A program made the translations under genes and the position numbers. A DNA stretch of 17,544 nucleotides from DATCSE01 sp036568605. Lineage in GTDB: Bacteria > Pseudomonadota > Gammaproteobacteria > Burkholderiales > Burkholderiaceae_C. This document shows positions 7,304 to 15,031 of the stretch, in pieces. Below the pieces are notes generated by a model that was not told the DNA's origin, ran no database searches, and saw only the letters and a program-made list of their open reading frames with translations. The stretch lies in contig DATCSE010000513.1 of NCBI GenBank assembly GCA_036568605.1, positions 1 to 17,544 of the forward strand, written 5' to 3'. Numbering within the stretch: the first letter of the stretch is position 1; every line of letters begins with the position of its first letter.

Positions 7304-8803
7304 ATGACCCCGATCATCCCCGTTCAGCCTGTCGTCATGGCCGGCGGCAGCGGCACCCGGCTGTGGCCGCTGTCGCGCGCCCAGCACCCGAAGCAGTTCC
7401 TGGTGCTGCAAGGCGATCGCAGCCTGTTCCAGGAGGCGGTGCAGCGCCTTGCCGGTCTGGGCAGTGCCGACATCGCGGTCGCGCCGCCGTGCATCGTCGG
7501 CAACGACGAACATCGTTTCCTCGTGCTGGACCAATTGCGCGAGCTGGGCCTGGCGCCAGCCACGCTGCTGCTCGAGCCGGCCGGCCGCAACACGGCGCCG
7601 GCGATGACGCTCGCCGCGCTGCATGCGACCGAAGGCAGCGCGGACCCCGTGCTGGTCGTCAGCCCGGCCGACCATGCGTTCACCGACACGAGCGCGTTCA
7701 CGGCGGCGCTGCAGCAGGCCGTGCGTGCCGCAGCCGACGGCGCGATCGTGATCCTCGGCGTCGCGCCCGACCGGCCCGACACTGGCTTCGGCTACATCCG
7801 CTGCAGCGACCCGCTCGCATCCGACGCGGGCGCGGCCGTGCGCGTTGCGCAATTCGTCGAGAAGCCCGATGCCGAGACGGCCGAGCACTACCTGCGCGCC
7901 GGCAACTACTACTGGAACAGCGGGATGTTCGTCGTGCGCGCGTCGGTGTGGCTGGCCGCGCTCGAGCGCTTCCGGCCCGACATCGCGAGCGCATCGCGCG
8001 CCGCCTGGGCCGCGCGCAGCGTCGATGCGAGCTTCGTGCGCCCCGGCAAGGCCGAGTTCGCGGCGATCCCGAGCGAATCGGTGGACTACGCGGTGATGGA
8101 GAAGTGCCCCATCGATCCGGCCGTGCCGCCGCTGACCGATGCACCGCCGCCGTTCGACATCCGCATGGTGCCGCTCGAGGCCGGCTGGTCCGATCTGGGC
8201 GCATGGGACGCCGTCTGGCAGGTCAGCGCGAAGGACGACGCCGGCAACGCGAGTGTCGGTGACACGCTGGTGCGCGACAGCCGCAACACGCTGGTGCATG
8301 CGACGAGCCGGCTGGTCGGCGTGGTCGGCGTCGACAACGTCGTCGTCGTCGAGACCCCGGATGCGGTGATGGTCGTCGACCGCGCGCGCAGCCAGGACGT
8401 CAAGCAGATCGTCGGGCAGTTGCAGAGCGCCGGGCGCAGCGAGCACACGCTGCACCGCCAGGTGCACCGGCCGTGGGGCTGGTACGACAGCATCGATTCC
8501 GGCGCGCGCTTCCAGGTCAAGCGCATCATGGTCAAGCCGGGTGCCAGCCTGAGCCTGCAGATGCACCATCACCGCGCCGAGCACTGGATCGTCGTGCGCG
8601 GCACTGCCGAGGTCACGAACGGCGACCAGGTCATCCTGCTGACCGAAAATCAGAGCACGTACATCCCGCTCGGCACGGTGCACCGACTTGCGAACCCCGG
8701 CAAGGTGCCACTCGAGATCATCGAGGTGCAATCCGGCAGCTATCTCGGCGAGGATGACATCGTGCGCTTCGAAGACACCTACGGACGGACAAAAAAATCA
8801 TGA
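7304..8803 (+). CDS. manC: Mannose-1-phosphate guanylyltransferase / mannose-6-phosphate isomerase (type II)
   Basis: The 499-residue protein is the bifunctional ManC/AlgA/XanB/CpsB type. The N-terminal nucleotidyltransferase starts with VVMAGGSGTRLWPLSR (10-25) followed by PKQFL, and has FVEKP at 184-188. The C-terminal cupin domain (about 385-495) contains RPWGWY and the metal-binding QMHHHRAEHW (419-428), the type II phosphomannose isomerase signature. Together the domains turn fructose-6-phosphate into mannose-6-phosphate and mannose-1-phosphate into GDP-mannose. The intervening phosphomannomutase is not in this window. The length is slightly above the usual 470-485. The 3' end contains a run of seven A (8791-8797) and the TGA overlaps the rfbB ATG (ATGA), so the two are translationally coupled. 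Confidence 0.95.
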   Translation: MTPIIPVQPVVMAGGSGTRLWPLSRAQHPKQFLVLQGDRSLFQEAVQRLAGLGSADIAVAPPCIVGNDEHRFLVLDQLRELGLAPATLLLEPAGRNTAPAMTLAALHATEGSADPVLVVSPADHAFTDTSAFTAALQQAVRAAADGAIVILGVAPDRPDTGFGYIRCSDPLASDAGAAVRVAQFVEKPDAETAEHYLRAGNYYWNSGMFVVRASVWLAALERFRPDIASASRAAWAARSVDASFVRPGKAEFAAIPSESVDYAVMEKCPIDPAVPPLTDAPPPFDIRMVPLEAGWSDLGAWDAVWQVSAKDDAGNASVGDTLVRDSRNTLVHATSRLVGVVGVDNVVVVETPDAVMVVDRARSQDVKQIVGQLQSAGRSEHTLHRQVHRPWGWYDSIDSGARFQVKRIMVKPGASLSLQMHHHRAEHWIVVRGTAEVTNGDQVILLTENQSTYIPLGTVHRLANPGKVPLEIIEVQSGSYLGEDDIVRFEDTYGRTKKS

Positions 8804-9897
8804 TCCTCGTCACCGGCGGCGCCGGCTTCATCGGTGCCAATTTCGTCCTCGACTGGATCGCCGCAACCGGCGAGGCGGTCGTCAACCTCGATGCGCTGAC
8901 CTACGCCGGCAACCTCGAGAGCCTCGCGTCGCTGAACGGTGATGCGCGCCACGTCTTCGTGCAGGGCGACATCGTCGATCGCACGCTGCTCGATTCGCTG
9001 TTCGCACGCTACCGCCCGCGCGCCGTCGTGCATTTCGCGGCCGAGAGCCACGTGGACCGCAGCATCCACGGCCCTGGCGCGTTCATCAAGACGAACGTCG
9101 AAGGCACGTTCACGCTGCTGGAGGCGGCACGGGCCCACTGGAGCGCGCTGGCGGCCGACGACAAGGCGGCATTCCGCTTCCACCACGTTTCGACCGACGA
9201 GGTCTACGGCTCGCTGACGAAAGCCGATCCGCCGTTCGCCGAGACCGACACCTACGAGCCGAACAGCCCGTACTCGGCGAGCAAGGCGGCCAGCGACCAC
9301 CTGGTCCGCGCCTGGCACCACACCTATGGCCTGCCGGTGCTGACAACGAACTGCTCGAACAACTACGGTCCCTATCACTTCCCCGAGAAGCTGATCCCGC
9401 TGATGATCGTCAACGCGCTGGCCGGCAAGCCGCTGCCGGTCTACGGCGACGGCCAGCAGATCCGCGACTGGCTGTACGTGAAGGACCACGCCGCGGCGAT
9501 CCGCGAGGTGCTGGCGCGCGGCCGCGTCGGCGAGACGTACAACATCGGCGGCTGGAACGAGAAGCCGAACATCGAGATCGTGCAGACGATCTGTGCGCTG
9601 CTCGACGAGATGCGCCCCGACCCCGCGGGCAGCTACAGCCGGCTGATCACCTACGTCGCCGACCGGCCCGGCCACGACCGCCGTTATGCGATCGACGCGC
9701 GGAAGATCGAACGCGAGCTCGGCTGGAAGCCGGCCGAGACCTTCGAGACCGGCATCCGCAAGACGGTGCGCTGGTACCTGGACAACGGCGACTGGGTGCA
9801 GCACGTGCAGAGCGGCGCGTATCGCGACTGGGTCGCGACGAACTACGACGCGCGCGGCGCCACCCCCGCAGCTGCTGCGGCGATGACGACCCCATGA
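8800..9897 (+). CDS. rfbB: dTDP-glucose 4,6-dehydratase
   Basis: The 365-residue extended short-chain dehydrogenase carries TGGAGFIGANF (5-15, NAD binding), ESHVDRS, the catalytic S131-T-D-E134 in HHVSTDEVYG, the Y158xxxK162 pair in YSASK, and NCSNNYGPYHFPEKLIP, all diagnostic for RmlB/RfbB. It forms dTDP-4-dehydro-6-deoxyglucose, the second step of dTDP-L-rhamnose synthesis. Its ATG overlaps the manC stop and its TGA overlaps the rfbD ATG (both ATGA). No Shine-Dalgarno is visible (a seven-A run precedes the start), which fits reinitiation after manC. The last dozen or so residues are an Ala/Thr/Pro tail. Confidence 0.96.
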   Translation: MILVTGGAGFIGANFVLDWIAATGEAVVNLDALTYAGNLESLASLNGDARHVFVQGDIVDRTLLDSLFARYRPRAVVHFAAESHVDRSIHGPGAFIKTNVEGTFTLLEAARAHWSALAADDKAAFRFHHVSTDEVYGSLTKADPPFAETDTYEPNSPYSASKAASDHLVRAWHHTYGLPVLTTNCSNNYGPYHFPEKLIPLMIVNALAGKPLPVYGDGQQIRDWLYVKDHAAAIREVLARGRVGETYNIGGWNEKPNIEIVQTICALLDEMRPDPAGSYSRLITYVADRPGHDRRYAIDARKIERELGWKPAETFETGIRKTVRWYLDNGDWVQHVQSGAYRDWVATNYDARGATPAAAAAMTTP

Positions 9898-10790
9898 AGA
9901 TCCTGCTGCTCGGCAAGAACGGCCAGGTCGGTTGGGAGCTGCAGCGCGCGCTCGCACCGCTGGGCGAGGTGGTCGCGCTGGACTTCGACAGCCCGGCGCC
10001 GCTGAGCGCCGATTTCTCGAAGCCCGAGTCGCTCGCCGCAACCGTGCGCGCGGTCGCGCCGCAGATCATCGTCAATGCCGCGGCCCACACGGCGGTCGAC
10101 AAGGCCGAGAGCGAACCCGATTTCGCGCGCACGCTGAACGCGACCGCACCGGGCGTGGTCGCGCGCGAGGCTGCGGCGCTCGGCGCCTGGCTGATGCACT
10201 ACAGCACCGACTACGTCTTCGACGGCAGCGGCAGCACGCCGTGGCGCGAGGATGCGCCGACCGGTCCGCTCAGCGTTTACGGCGCAACCAAGCTCGAGGG
10301 CGAGGAGGCGATCCGCGCCAGCGGCTGCCGCCATCTGATCTTTCGCACGAGCTGGGTCTACGCGGCGCGCGGCGGCAACTTCGCGAAGACCATGCTGAAG
10401 CTCGCGAAAGAGCGCGACAAGCTCACCGTGATCGCCGACCAGGTGGGCGCGCCCACCGGCGCCGACCTGCTCGCCGACCTCACCGCGCATGCGCTGCGCG
10501 CGGCGCTCGTGCGGCCCGAGCTGGCCGGCACATACCACGCGGTCGCGCAGGGCACCACGAGCTGGCACGGTTATGCCCAGCACGTGATCGAGTTCGCCCG
10601 CGCCGCCGGGCAGCCGATTCGGGTGGCTCAAGATGCCATCGAGGCCGTCCCGACCAGCGCGTTCCCCACACCGGCGAAGCGGCCCCACAATTCCCGGCTG
10701 GACACGAGCAAGCTGCGCAGCGCGTTCGGCCTGACGCTGCCGCCGTGGCAAGCCGGTGTCGAGCGCATGCTGACCGAAGTCTTCTTCTGA
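9894..10790 (+). CDS. rfbD: dTDP-4-dehydrorhamnose reductase
   Basis: The 298-residue protein opens MKILLLGKNGQVGWEL, the typical RmlD nucleotide-binding start (GxNGQVG, 7-13). It continues with NAAAHTAVDKAE, the STDYVFDG motif (104-111), the Y129xxxK133 pair in VYGATKLEGE, and FRTSWVY. It reduces dTDP-4-dehydro-L-rhamnose to dTDP-L-rhamnose with NAD(P)H. Start and stop fit the operon: ATGA overlap with rfbB and a 32-base gap before rfbA. Its substrate is normally made by RmlC, for which no gene is seen in this window. Confidence 0.95.
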   Translation: MKILLLGKNGQVGWELQRALAPLGEVVALDFDSPAPLSADFSKPESLAATVRAVAPQIIVNAAAHTAVDKAESEPDFARTLNATAPGVVAREAAALGAWLMHYSTDYVFDGSGSTPWREDAPTGPLSVYGATKLEGEEAIRASGCRHLIFRTSWVYAARGGNFAKTMLKLAKERDKLTVIADQVGAPTGADLLADLTAHALRAALVRPELAGTYHAVAQGTTSWHGYAQHVIEFARAAGQPIRVAQDAIEAVPTSAFPTPAKRPHNSRLDTSKLRSAFGLTLPPWQAGVERMLTEVFF

Positions 10791-10822
10791 CAAAAATTCC
10801 TGACGAACGCCGGATCGCCATC

Positions 10823-11713
10823 ATGACCACACGCCCCCGCAAAGGCATCATCCTCGCCGGCGGTTCCGGTACGCGGCTGCACCCGGCCACGTTCGCGATG
10901 AGCAAGCAGCTGCTGCCGGTGTACGACAAGCCGATGGTGTACTACCCGCTGTCGACCCTGATGCTCGCCGGCATCCGCGACATCCTGCTGATCAGCACGC
11001 CGCAGGACACGCCGCGCTTCGAGTCGCTGCTCGGCGACGGTTCGCAGTGGGGCATCAACATCCAGTACTGCGTGCAGCCCAGCCCGGACGGCCTCGCGCA
11101 GGCCTTCATCCTCGGCAAACGTTTTGTCGACGGGCACCCCAGCGCGCTGGTGCTCGGCGACAACATCTTCTACGGCCACGCGCTGCAGGATCTGCTGAAC
11201 TCGGCGACCGCACGCGACCAGGGCGCGTCGGTGTTCGCCTATCACGTCCACGACCCCGAGCGTTATGGTGTCGTCGCGTTCGACGACGACAAGCGCGCGC
11301 TGAGCATCGAAGAGAAGCCGAAGCAGCCCAAGAGCAGCTACGCGGTGACCGGCCTGTACTTCTACGACGAGCAGGTCTGCGACATCGCGGCCGGCATCAA
11401 GCCCTCGGCGCGCGGCGAGCTCGAGATCACCGACGTCAACGCGGCCTACCTGGGCAACGGGCAGCTCAACGTCGAGATCATGGGCCGAGGCTTCGCCTGG
11501 CTGGACACCGGCACGCACGACAGCCTGCTCGACGCGGGTCAGTTCATCGCGACGCTCGAGAAGCGTCAGGGGCTCAAGGTCGCGTGCCCGGAGGAAGTGG
11601 CGTTCCGTGCGAAATGGATCACGGCCGGCCAGCTCGAAGCGCTCGCCAACCCGATGCTGAAGAACGGCTATGGGCAATATCTTCAGCGCTTGCTGAAAGA
11701 CTTGGTCTACTGA
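10823..11713 (+). CDS. rfbA: Glucose-1-phosphate thymidylyltransferase
   Basis: From the ATG at 10823 the product is 296 residues, the standard RmlA/RfbA length. It shows KGIILAGGSGTRLHP (7-21; pyrophosphorylase signature), SKQLLPVYDKPMVYYPLSTL, LVLGDNIFYG (109-118), IEEKPKQPKSSYAVTGLYFYD and GFAWLDTGTHDSLLDA. It makes dTDP-glucose from glucose-1-phosphate and dTTP and feeds RfbB; the family is usually inhibited by dTDP-rhamnose. The open frame continues upstream across rfbD, but homology begins only here. The upstream gap of 32 bases has no strong ribosome site. The stop codon shares its last A with the next gene's ATG (TGATG). Confidence 0.96.
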   Translation: MTTRPRKGIILAGGSGTRLHPATFAMSKQLLPVYDKPMVYYPLSTLMLAGIRDILLISTPQDTPRFESLLGDGSQWGINIQYCVQPSPDGLAQAFILGKRFVDGHPSALVLGDNIFYGHALQDLLNSATARDQGASVFAYHVHDPERYGVVAFDDDKRALSIEEKPKQPKSSYAVTGLYFYDEQVCDIAAGIKPSARGELEITDVNAAYLGNGQLNVEIMGRGFAWLDTGTHDSLLDAGQFIATLEKRQGLKVACPEEVAFRAKWITAGQLEALANPMLKNGYGQYLQRLLKDLVY

Positions 11714-12450
11714 TGCACAACGACGCGGCTCAGCTCCGGCAGCTGCCGCCGCAACGGCCGCTGGTGGTCGCCATCGTCATGTTCTGCCTGATGGCTGGAG
11801 CGCTGGCACTCGGCATGCTTGCGCGCCCGCCGGCGAAGTCCGCATCGGCAGGGCCGCGCTTCGTGCTCGATGCGATCGTCCCGAAGGAGTTCGGCGACTG
11901 GCGCGAAGTGCCGGCCCAGAGCGTCGTCGTGGTCAACCCGCAAACCAAGGAGCTGCTGGACAAGCTCTACAGCCAGATCCTCACCCGCACCTACGTGAAC
12001 AGCCAGGGCTACCAGATCATGTTGTCGATGGCATACGGCGATGACCAGCGCGGCGACCTGCAGGCTCACAAGCCCGAGGTCTGCTACCCGGCGCAGGGGT
12101 TCTCGCTGCACAGCAATGACGAGGCACGACTGGCGACACAATACGGCCCCATCACGGTGCGGCGCCTGAGCACGAGCATGGGGCCGCGCAAGGAACCGGT
12201 GACCTACTGGTTCACGGTCGGCGACACTGCCGTCAAGAACAAGCTCGAACAACGCATGGTCGAGATCAAACTCGGGCTGACCGGGCAGATTCCGGACGGG
12301 CTGCTGGTGCGCGTGTCGTCGATCGACGACTCGCCGGCTCATGCGTTCCCGGCGCACGACCTGTTCGCGAACGACCTGCTCGCTGCGATGTCGATCGCCG
12401 ATCGCACCCGGGTCAGCGGGCTCGGCTCCGGTCTCGCGATAAACCGATGA
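11713..12450 (+). CDS. epsI: EpsI family exosortase-associated protein
   Basis: The 245-residue product has one N-terminal membrane segment (about 17-37, VVAIVMFCLMAGALALGML) and a periplasmic part. That part carries the family motif HKPEVCYPAQGF (119-130), preceded by LDKLYSQILTRTYVN and followed by TYWFTVGD. This is the EpsI/DUF3485 family, which normally accompanies an exosortase (EpsH/Xrt) either as a neighbouring gene or as a C-terminal fusion in EPS clusters. The Cys in PEVCYP is conserved in the family. The biochemical role is not settled; it is thought to act with the exosortase and the polysaccharide machinery. No exosortase gene is visible in this window. The gene is coupled to rfbA by TGATG and to the next glycosyltransferase by ATGA. 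Confidence 0.85.
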   Translation: MHNDAAQLRQLPPQRPLVVAIVMFCLMAGALALGMLARPPAKSASAGPRFVLDAIVPKEFGDWREVPAQSVVVVNPQTKELLDKLYSQILTRTYVNSQGYQIMLSMAYGDDQRGDLQAHKPEVCYPAQGFSLHSNDEARLATQYGPITVRRLSTSMGPRKEPVTYWFTVGDTAVKNKLEQRMVEIKLGLTGQIPDGLLVRVSSIDDSPAHAFPAHDLFANDLLAAMSIADRTRVSGLGSGLAINR

Positions 12451-13454
12451 GCGCCGTGCCCGCCTTGGATGAAGAGCTCACGCGCTTCGTGCGCGTCGAC
12501 GAGACGGCCGATCTCAGCGTCATCCTGGTCAACTACAACACGGCGCATCTGCTGGAGCGCTGCCTGCGTCATCTGCGCGCCGCAAGCCGAGAGCTCGCGG
12601 TGCGCGTCGTGATCGTCGACAACGCATCGCGCGACGGCTCGGCCGCGTTCATCCGCGAGACATTTCCCGACTGCATCCTCGTGGCCAACCAGACGAACGT
12701 CGGGTTCGGCCGGGCAAACAACCAGGCGCTCGCGCTGTGCCCCGGGCCGTACGTGCTGCTGCTGAACGTCGATGCCTTCATGTACCCGGACGCGCTGACG
12801 AACTGCCTGCGGCACATGGCGGCCAATCCGCGCTGCGGCGTGCTCGGCGCACGCCTGCTCAATCCGACCGGACAGGGTTTCTACACGGGACGGCCGTTCC
12901 CGCGTCCGTGGCACGATTTCCTGATCCAGACCGGGCTGCGCCGCGAGCCGCCGCCGGTGATGCTGCCGCTCGACGCGCGACCGCCGTCGGGCGACTCGTG
13001 GCATTGCGACTGGGTGGTCGGCTGCTTCTACATGGTTCGGCGCGAAGTGGTCGAGCAGGTCGGCCTGTTCGATGACCGCTACTTCCTGTATTTCGAGGAG
13101 GTCGACCATTGCCGCGCCGTGCGGGCAGCGGGCTGGACGGTCGAATGCCTCGCCAGCGCCCACGCGATCCACATCGGCGGCGCCAGCGCCGAGTCCGAAG
13201 GCGAGCTGACCGCCTCCGGTCGGCAGATCTCCGAACTGCAGATCGAAAGCGAGCTGCTCTACTTCCGCAAGCACAACGGTCTTGCGGGCTTGCTGCTGAC
13301 GGTGATGCTGAACCTGACGACGTATGCGGTCCAGGCGCTGAAGTGGATCCTGAAGGGCCGGCCGTTGGCCGGACTGGGCGAAATCTGGCGCAATGCCGCT
13401 GCCGTCTGCCGGCTGACGCTGCAGACCCGGTTCGGCACCCGCGCCACACGGTGA
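12447..13454 (+). CDS. Family 2 glycosyltransferase, rhamnosyltransferase-like
   Basis: The 335-residue protein has a GT-A fold glycosyltransferase family 2 domain beginning at about residue 25 (LSVILVNYNTAHLLERCL). It has VVIVDNASRDGS, QTNVGFGRANNQAL, the metal/nucleotide site LLLNVDAF (D109, in the usual NPD/NVD position) and the acceptor-side motif YFLYFEEVDHCRAV (E217-D220). The sequence pattern is that of WbbL/RfbF-type rhamnosyltransferases, fitting the dTDP-rhamnose genes just upstream, but sugar specificity cannot be read from sequence alone. A C-terminal segment (about 275-300) is hydrophobic and probably membrane-associated. The start overlaps the epsI stop (ATGA) and its stop overlaps the next GTG start (GTGA). 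Confidence 0.88.
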   Translation: MSAVPALDEELTRFVRVDETADLSVILVNYNTAHLLERCLRHLRAASRELAVRVVIVDNASRDGSAAFIRETFPDCILVANQTNVGFGRANNQALALCPGPYVLLLNVDAFMYPDALTNCLRHMAANPRCGVLGARLLNPTGQGFYTGRPFPRPWHDFLIQTGLRREPPPVMLPLDARPPSGDSWHCDWVVGCFYMVRREVVEQVGLFDDRYFLYFEEVDHCRAVRAAGWTVECLASAHAIHIGGASAESEGELTASGRQISELQIESELLYFRKHNGLAGLLLTVMLNLTTYAVQALKWILKGRPLAGLGEIWRNAAAVCRLTLQTRFGTRATR

Positions 13455-13996
13455 GCAGCAGCGTGTTCGACAACATCCGGGCCGATCTGAAGGCGCATGG
13501 CGGAGACTGGGGCGCCCAGGGCTTCTGGGCGCTCGTGGTCTACCGGTTCGGGCGCTGGCGCTACCGCGTGCGGCCGCGGCTGTTGCGCAAGCTGTTCTCG
13601 GCGATCTACAAGGTGCTGTTCAAGCTCGCGCAGATCGTCACCGGCATCGAGTTGCCGTGCGAGGCGGAGATCGGCCGCAACTTCGTCATCGACCATTTCG
13701 GCGGCATCATCATCAGCGGCTATGCCAAGTTCGGCGACAACTGCCGGATTCGCAGCGGCGTCTGCGTCGGCCTGAGCCGCGTCGAGGATCCGTGTGCGCC
13801 GGTGATCGGCAACAACGTCGACATCGGCATCGGCGCGAAGGTGCTCGGGCGCATCACGATAGGCGACAACGTGTTGATCGGCGCGAATGCCGTCGTCACG
13901 CGTGACGTCCCGTCGAACTCGATCGCGGTGGGCATTCCGGCGGTCGTCAAGCCGCGACACTTGATCAAGGTCAGGACCGGGGAAGAGGCGGCGTGA
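13451..13996 (+). CDS. Hexapeptide-repeat acetyltransferase, serine acetyltransferase (CysE)-like
   Basis: A GTG start at 13451, overlapping the previous TGA, gives 181 residues. The N-terminus (VFDNIRADLKAHGGDW) and a left-handed beta-helix of hexapeptide repeats (about 68-165, such as IGRNFVIDHFGGIII and IGNNVDIGIGAKVLGRITIGDNVLIGANAVV) match the serine O-acetyltransferase family. The catalytic-type histidine is present (D81-H82). In CysE a second histidine lies in an HPKI motif; here the matching stretch is CAPVIG (115-120) with Ala at that position. This change, and the place between two glycosyltransferases, suggest O-acetylation of a sugar in the EPS repeat rather than cysteine synthesis. 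Annotation pipelines often call such genes serine acetyltransferase. The stop overlaps the next GTG (GTGA). Confidence 0.82.
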   Translation: MSSSVFDNIRADLKAHGGDWGAQGFWALVVYRFGRWRYRVRPRLLRKLFSAIYKVLFKLAQIVTGIELPCEAEIGRNFVIDHFGGIIISGYAKFGDNCRIRSGVCVGLSRVEDPCAPVIGNNVDIGIGAKVLGRITIGDNVLIGANAVVTRDVPSNSIAVGIPAVVKPRHLIKVRTGEEAA

Positions 13997-14973
13997 GGCT
14001 GTCCGAGGTCGGCTGCGTGGTCATCGGCCGCAACGAGGGCGAGCGTCTGCGCAAGTGCCTGGCGTCGGTCGTCGGCCATGTCGGGCGAGTCGTGTACGTC
14101 GATTCGGGGTCGACCGACGGCTCGGTCGAGATGGCGCAGGCCCAAGGCGTCCAGGTGGTCGCGCTCGACATGCGGCAGCCCTTCACGGCCGCACGTGCGC
14201 GCAACGCCGGCTTCATGGCGTTGCTGCAGGCGATGCCGGACTGCACGCACGTGCAGTTCGTCGACGGCGACTGCGAGATCCAACCCGCCTGGATCGAGCA
14301 GGCCGACGCATTCCTGGCCAGCCACCCGCAAGCCGCTGTCGTCTGCGGCCGGCGCCGCGAGCGCCATCCCGAGCGCTCGGTCTACAACCGGCTCTGCGAC
14401 CAGGAGTGGGCCGTTCCCGCCGGCATCGCCAAAGCCTGCGGCGGCGACGCGATGATGCGAGTCGCGGCCTTGCGCGCCGTCGGCGGTTACCGCGACGACT
14501 TGATCGCCGGCGAGGAACCCGAGTTGTGCGTGCGCCTGCGCGCCCAGGGCTGGCAGATCCACGTGCTGGCCGCCGAGATGACGCTGCACGATGCCGCGAT
14601 GACCCGGTTCGGCCAGTGGTGGATGCGCAACGTCCGCGCCGGTTACGCCTACGCCGAGGGAGCGCACTTGCACGGCCAGCCGCCGGAGCGCCACTGTGTG
14701 CGGTCGCTGAACAGCGCGCTGGCCTGGGGCCTGGGCCTGCCGCTGCTGATCGCAGCGGCAGGCTTTGTCGCGGGGCCGTGGGCCCTGGCGCTGCTGCTGA
14801 TCTATCCGCTGCAGGTCACCCGCCTATTTTTGGGGGGGTCGGGAGACTCCCGGTCGCGCCGGGTCCGTGCGATATTCCTGGTCCTCGGGAAGTTTCCGGA
14901 GGTTCAGGGGGCATTGCGCTATCGGCGACTCAGAATGCTGAAGCGCAACGGACGGCTGATCGAATACAAGTAG
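13993..14973 (+). CDS. Family 2 glycosyltransferase with C-terminal membrane region
   Basis: Starting at a GTG that overlaps the acetyltransferase stop (GTGA), the product is 326 residues. The GT-A domain has VGCVVIGRNEGERLRKCL (7-24), VVYVDSGSTDGS, the DxD-type site FVDGDCEIQ (D91/D93), RNAGF, CGGDAMMR, and the acceptor/base motif GEEPELCVRLRAQGW (E174/E175). A long hydrophobic stretch (about 243-280) then forms one or two membrane helices, and the tail ends RLIEYK. It probably adds a sugar to the lipid-linked EPS repeat at the cytoplasmic face of the inner membrane; donor and acceptor are unknown. Near the 3' end the gene has a T5-G7 tract (14827-14838) followed by a short perfect inverted repeat. 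Sequence on both sides stays in one family-like frame, so no frameshift is indicated. Confidence 0.87.
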   Translation: MRLSEVGCVVIGRNEGERLRKCLASVVGHVGRVVYVDSGSTDGSVEMAQAQGVQVVALDMRQPFTAARARNAGFMALLQAMPDCTHVQFVDGDCEIQPAWIEQADAFLASHPQAAVVCGRRRERHPERSVYNRLCDQEWAVPAGIAKACGGDAMMRVAALRAVGGYRDDLIAGEEPELCVRLRAQGWQIHVLAAEMTLHDAAMTRFGQWWMRNVRAGYAYAEGAHLHGQPPERHCVRSLNSALAWGLGLPLLIAAAGFVAGPWALALLLIYPLQVTRLFLGGSGDSRSRRVRAIFLVLGKFPEVQGALRYRRLRMLKRNGRLIEYK

Positions 14974-15031
14974 CCATCGTCGTCCGCAGAGGCAATGCGC
15001 CGGAGCCGCCGCTCGATGCGCAGAGGGAATC

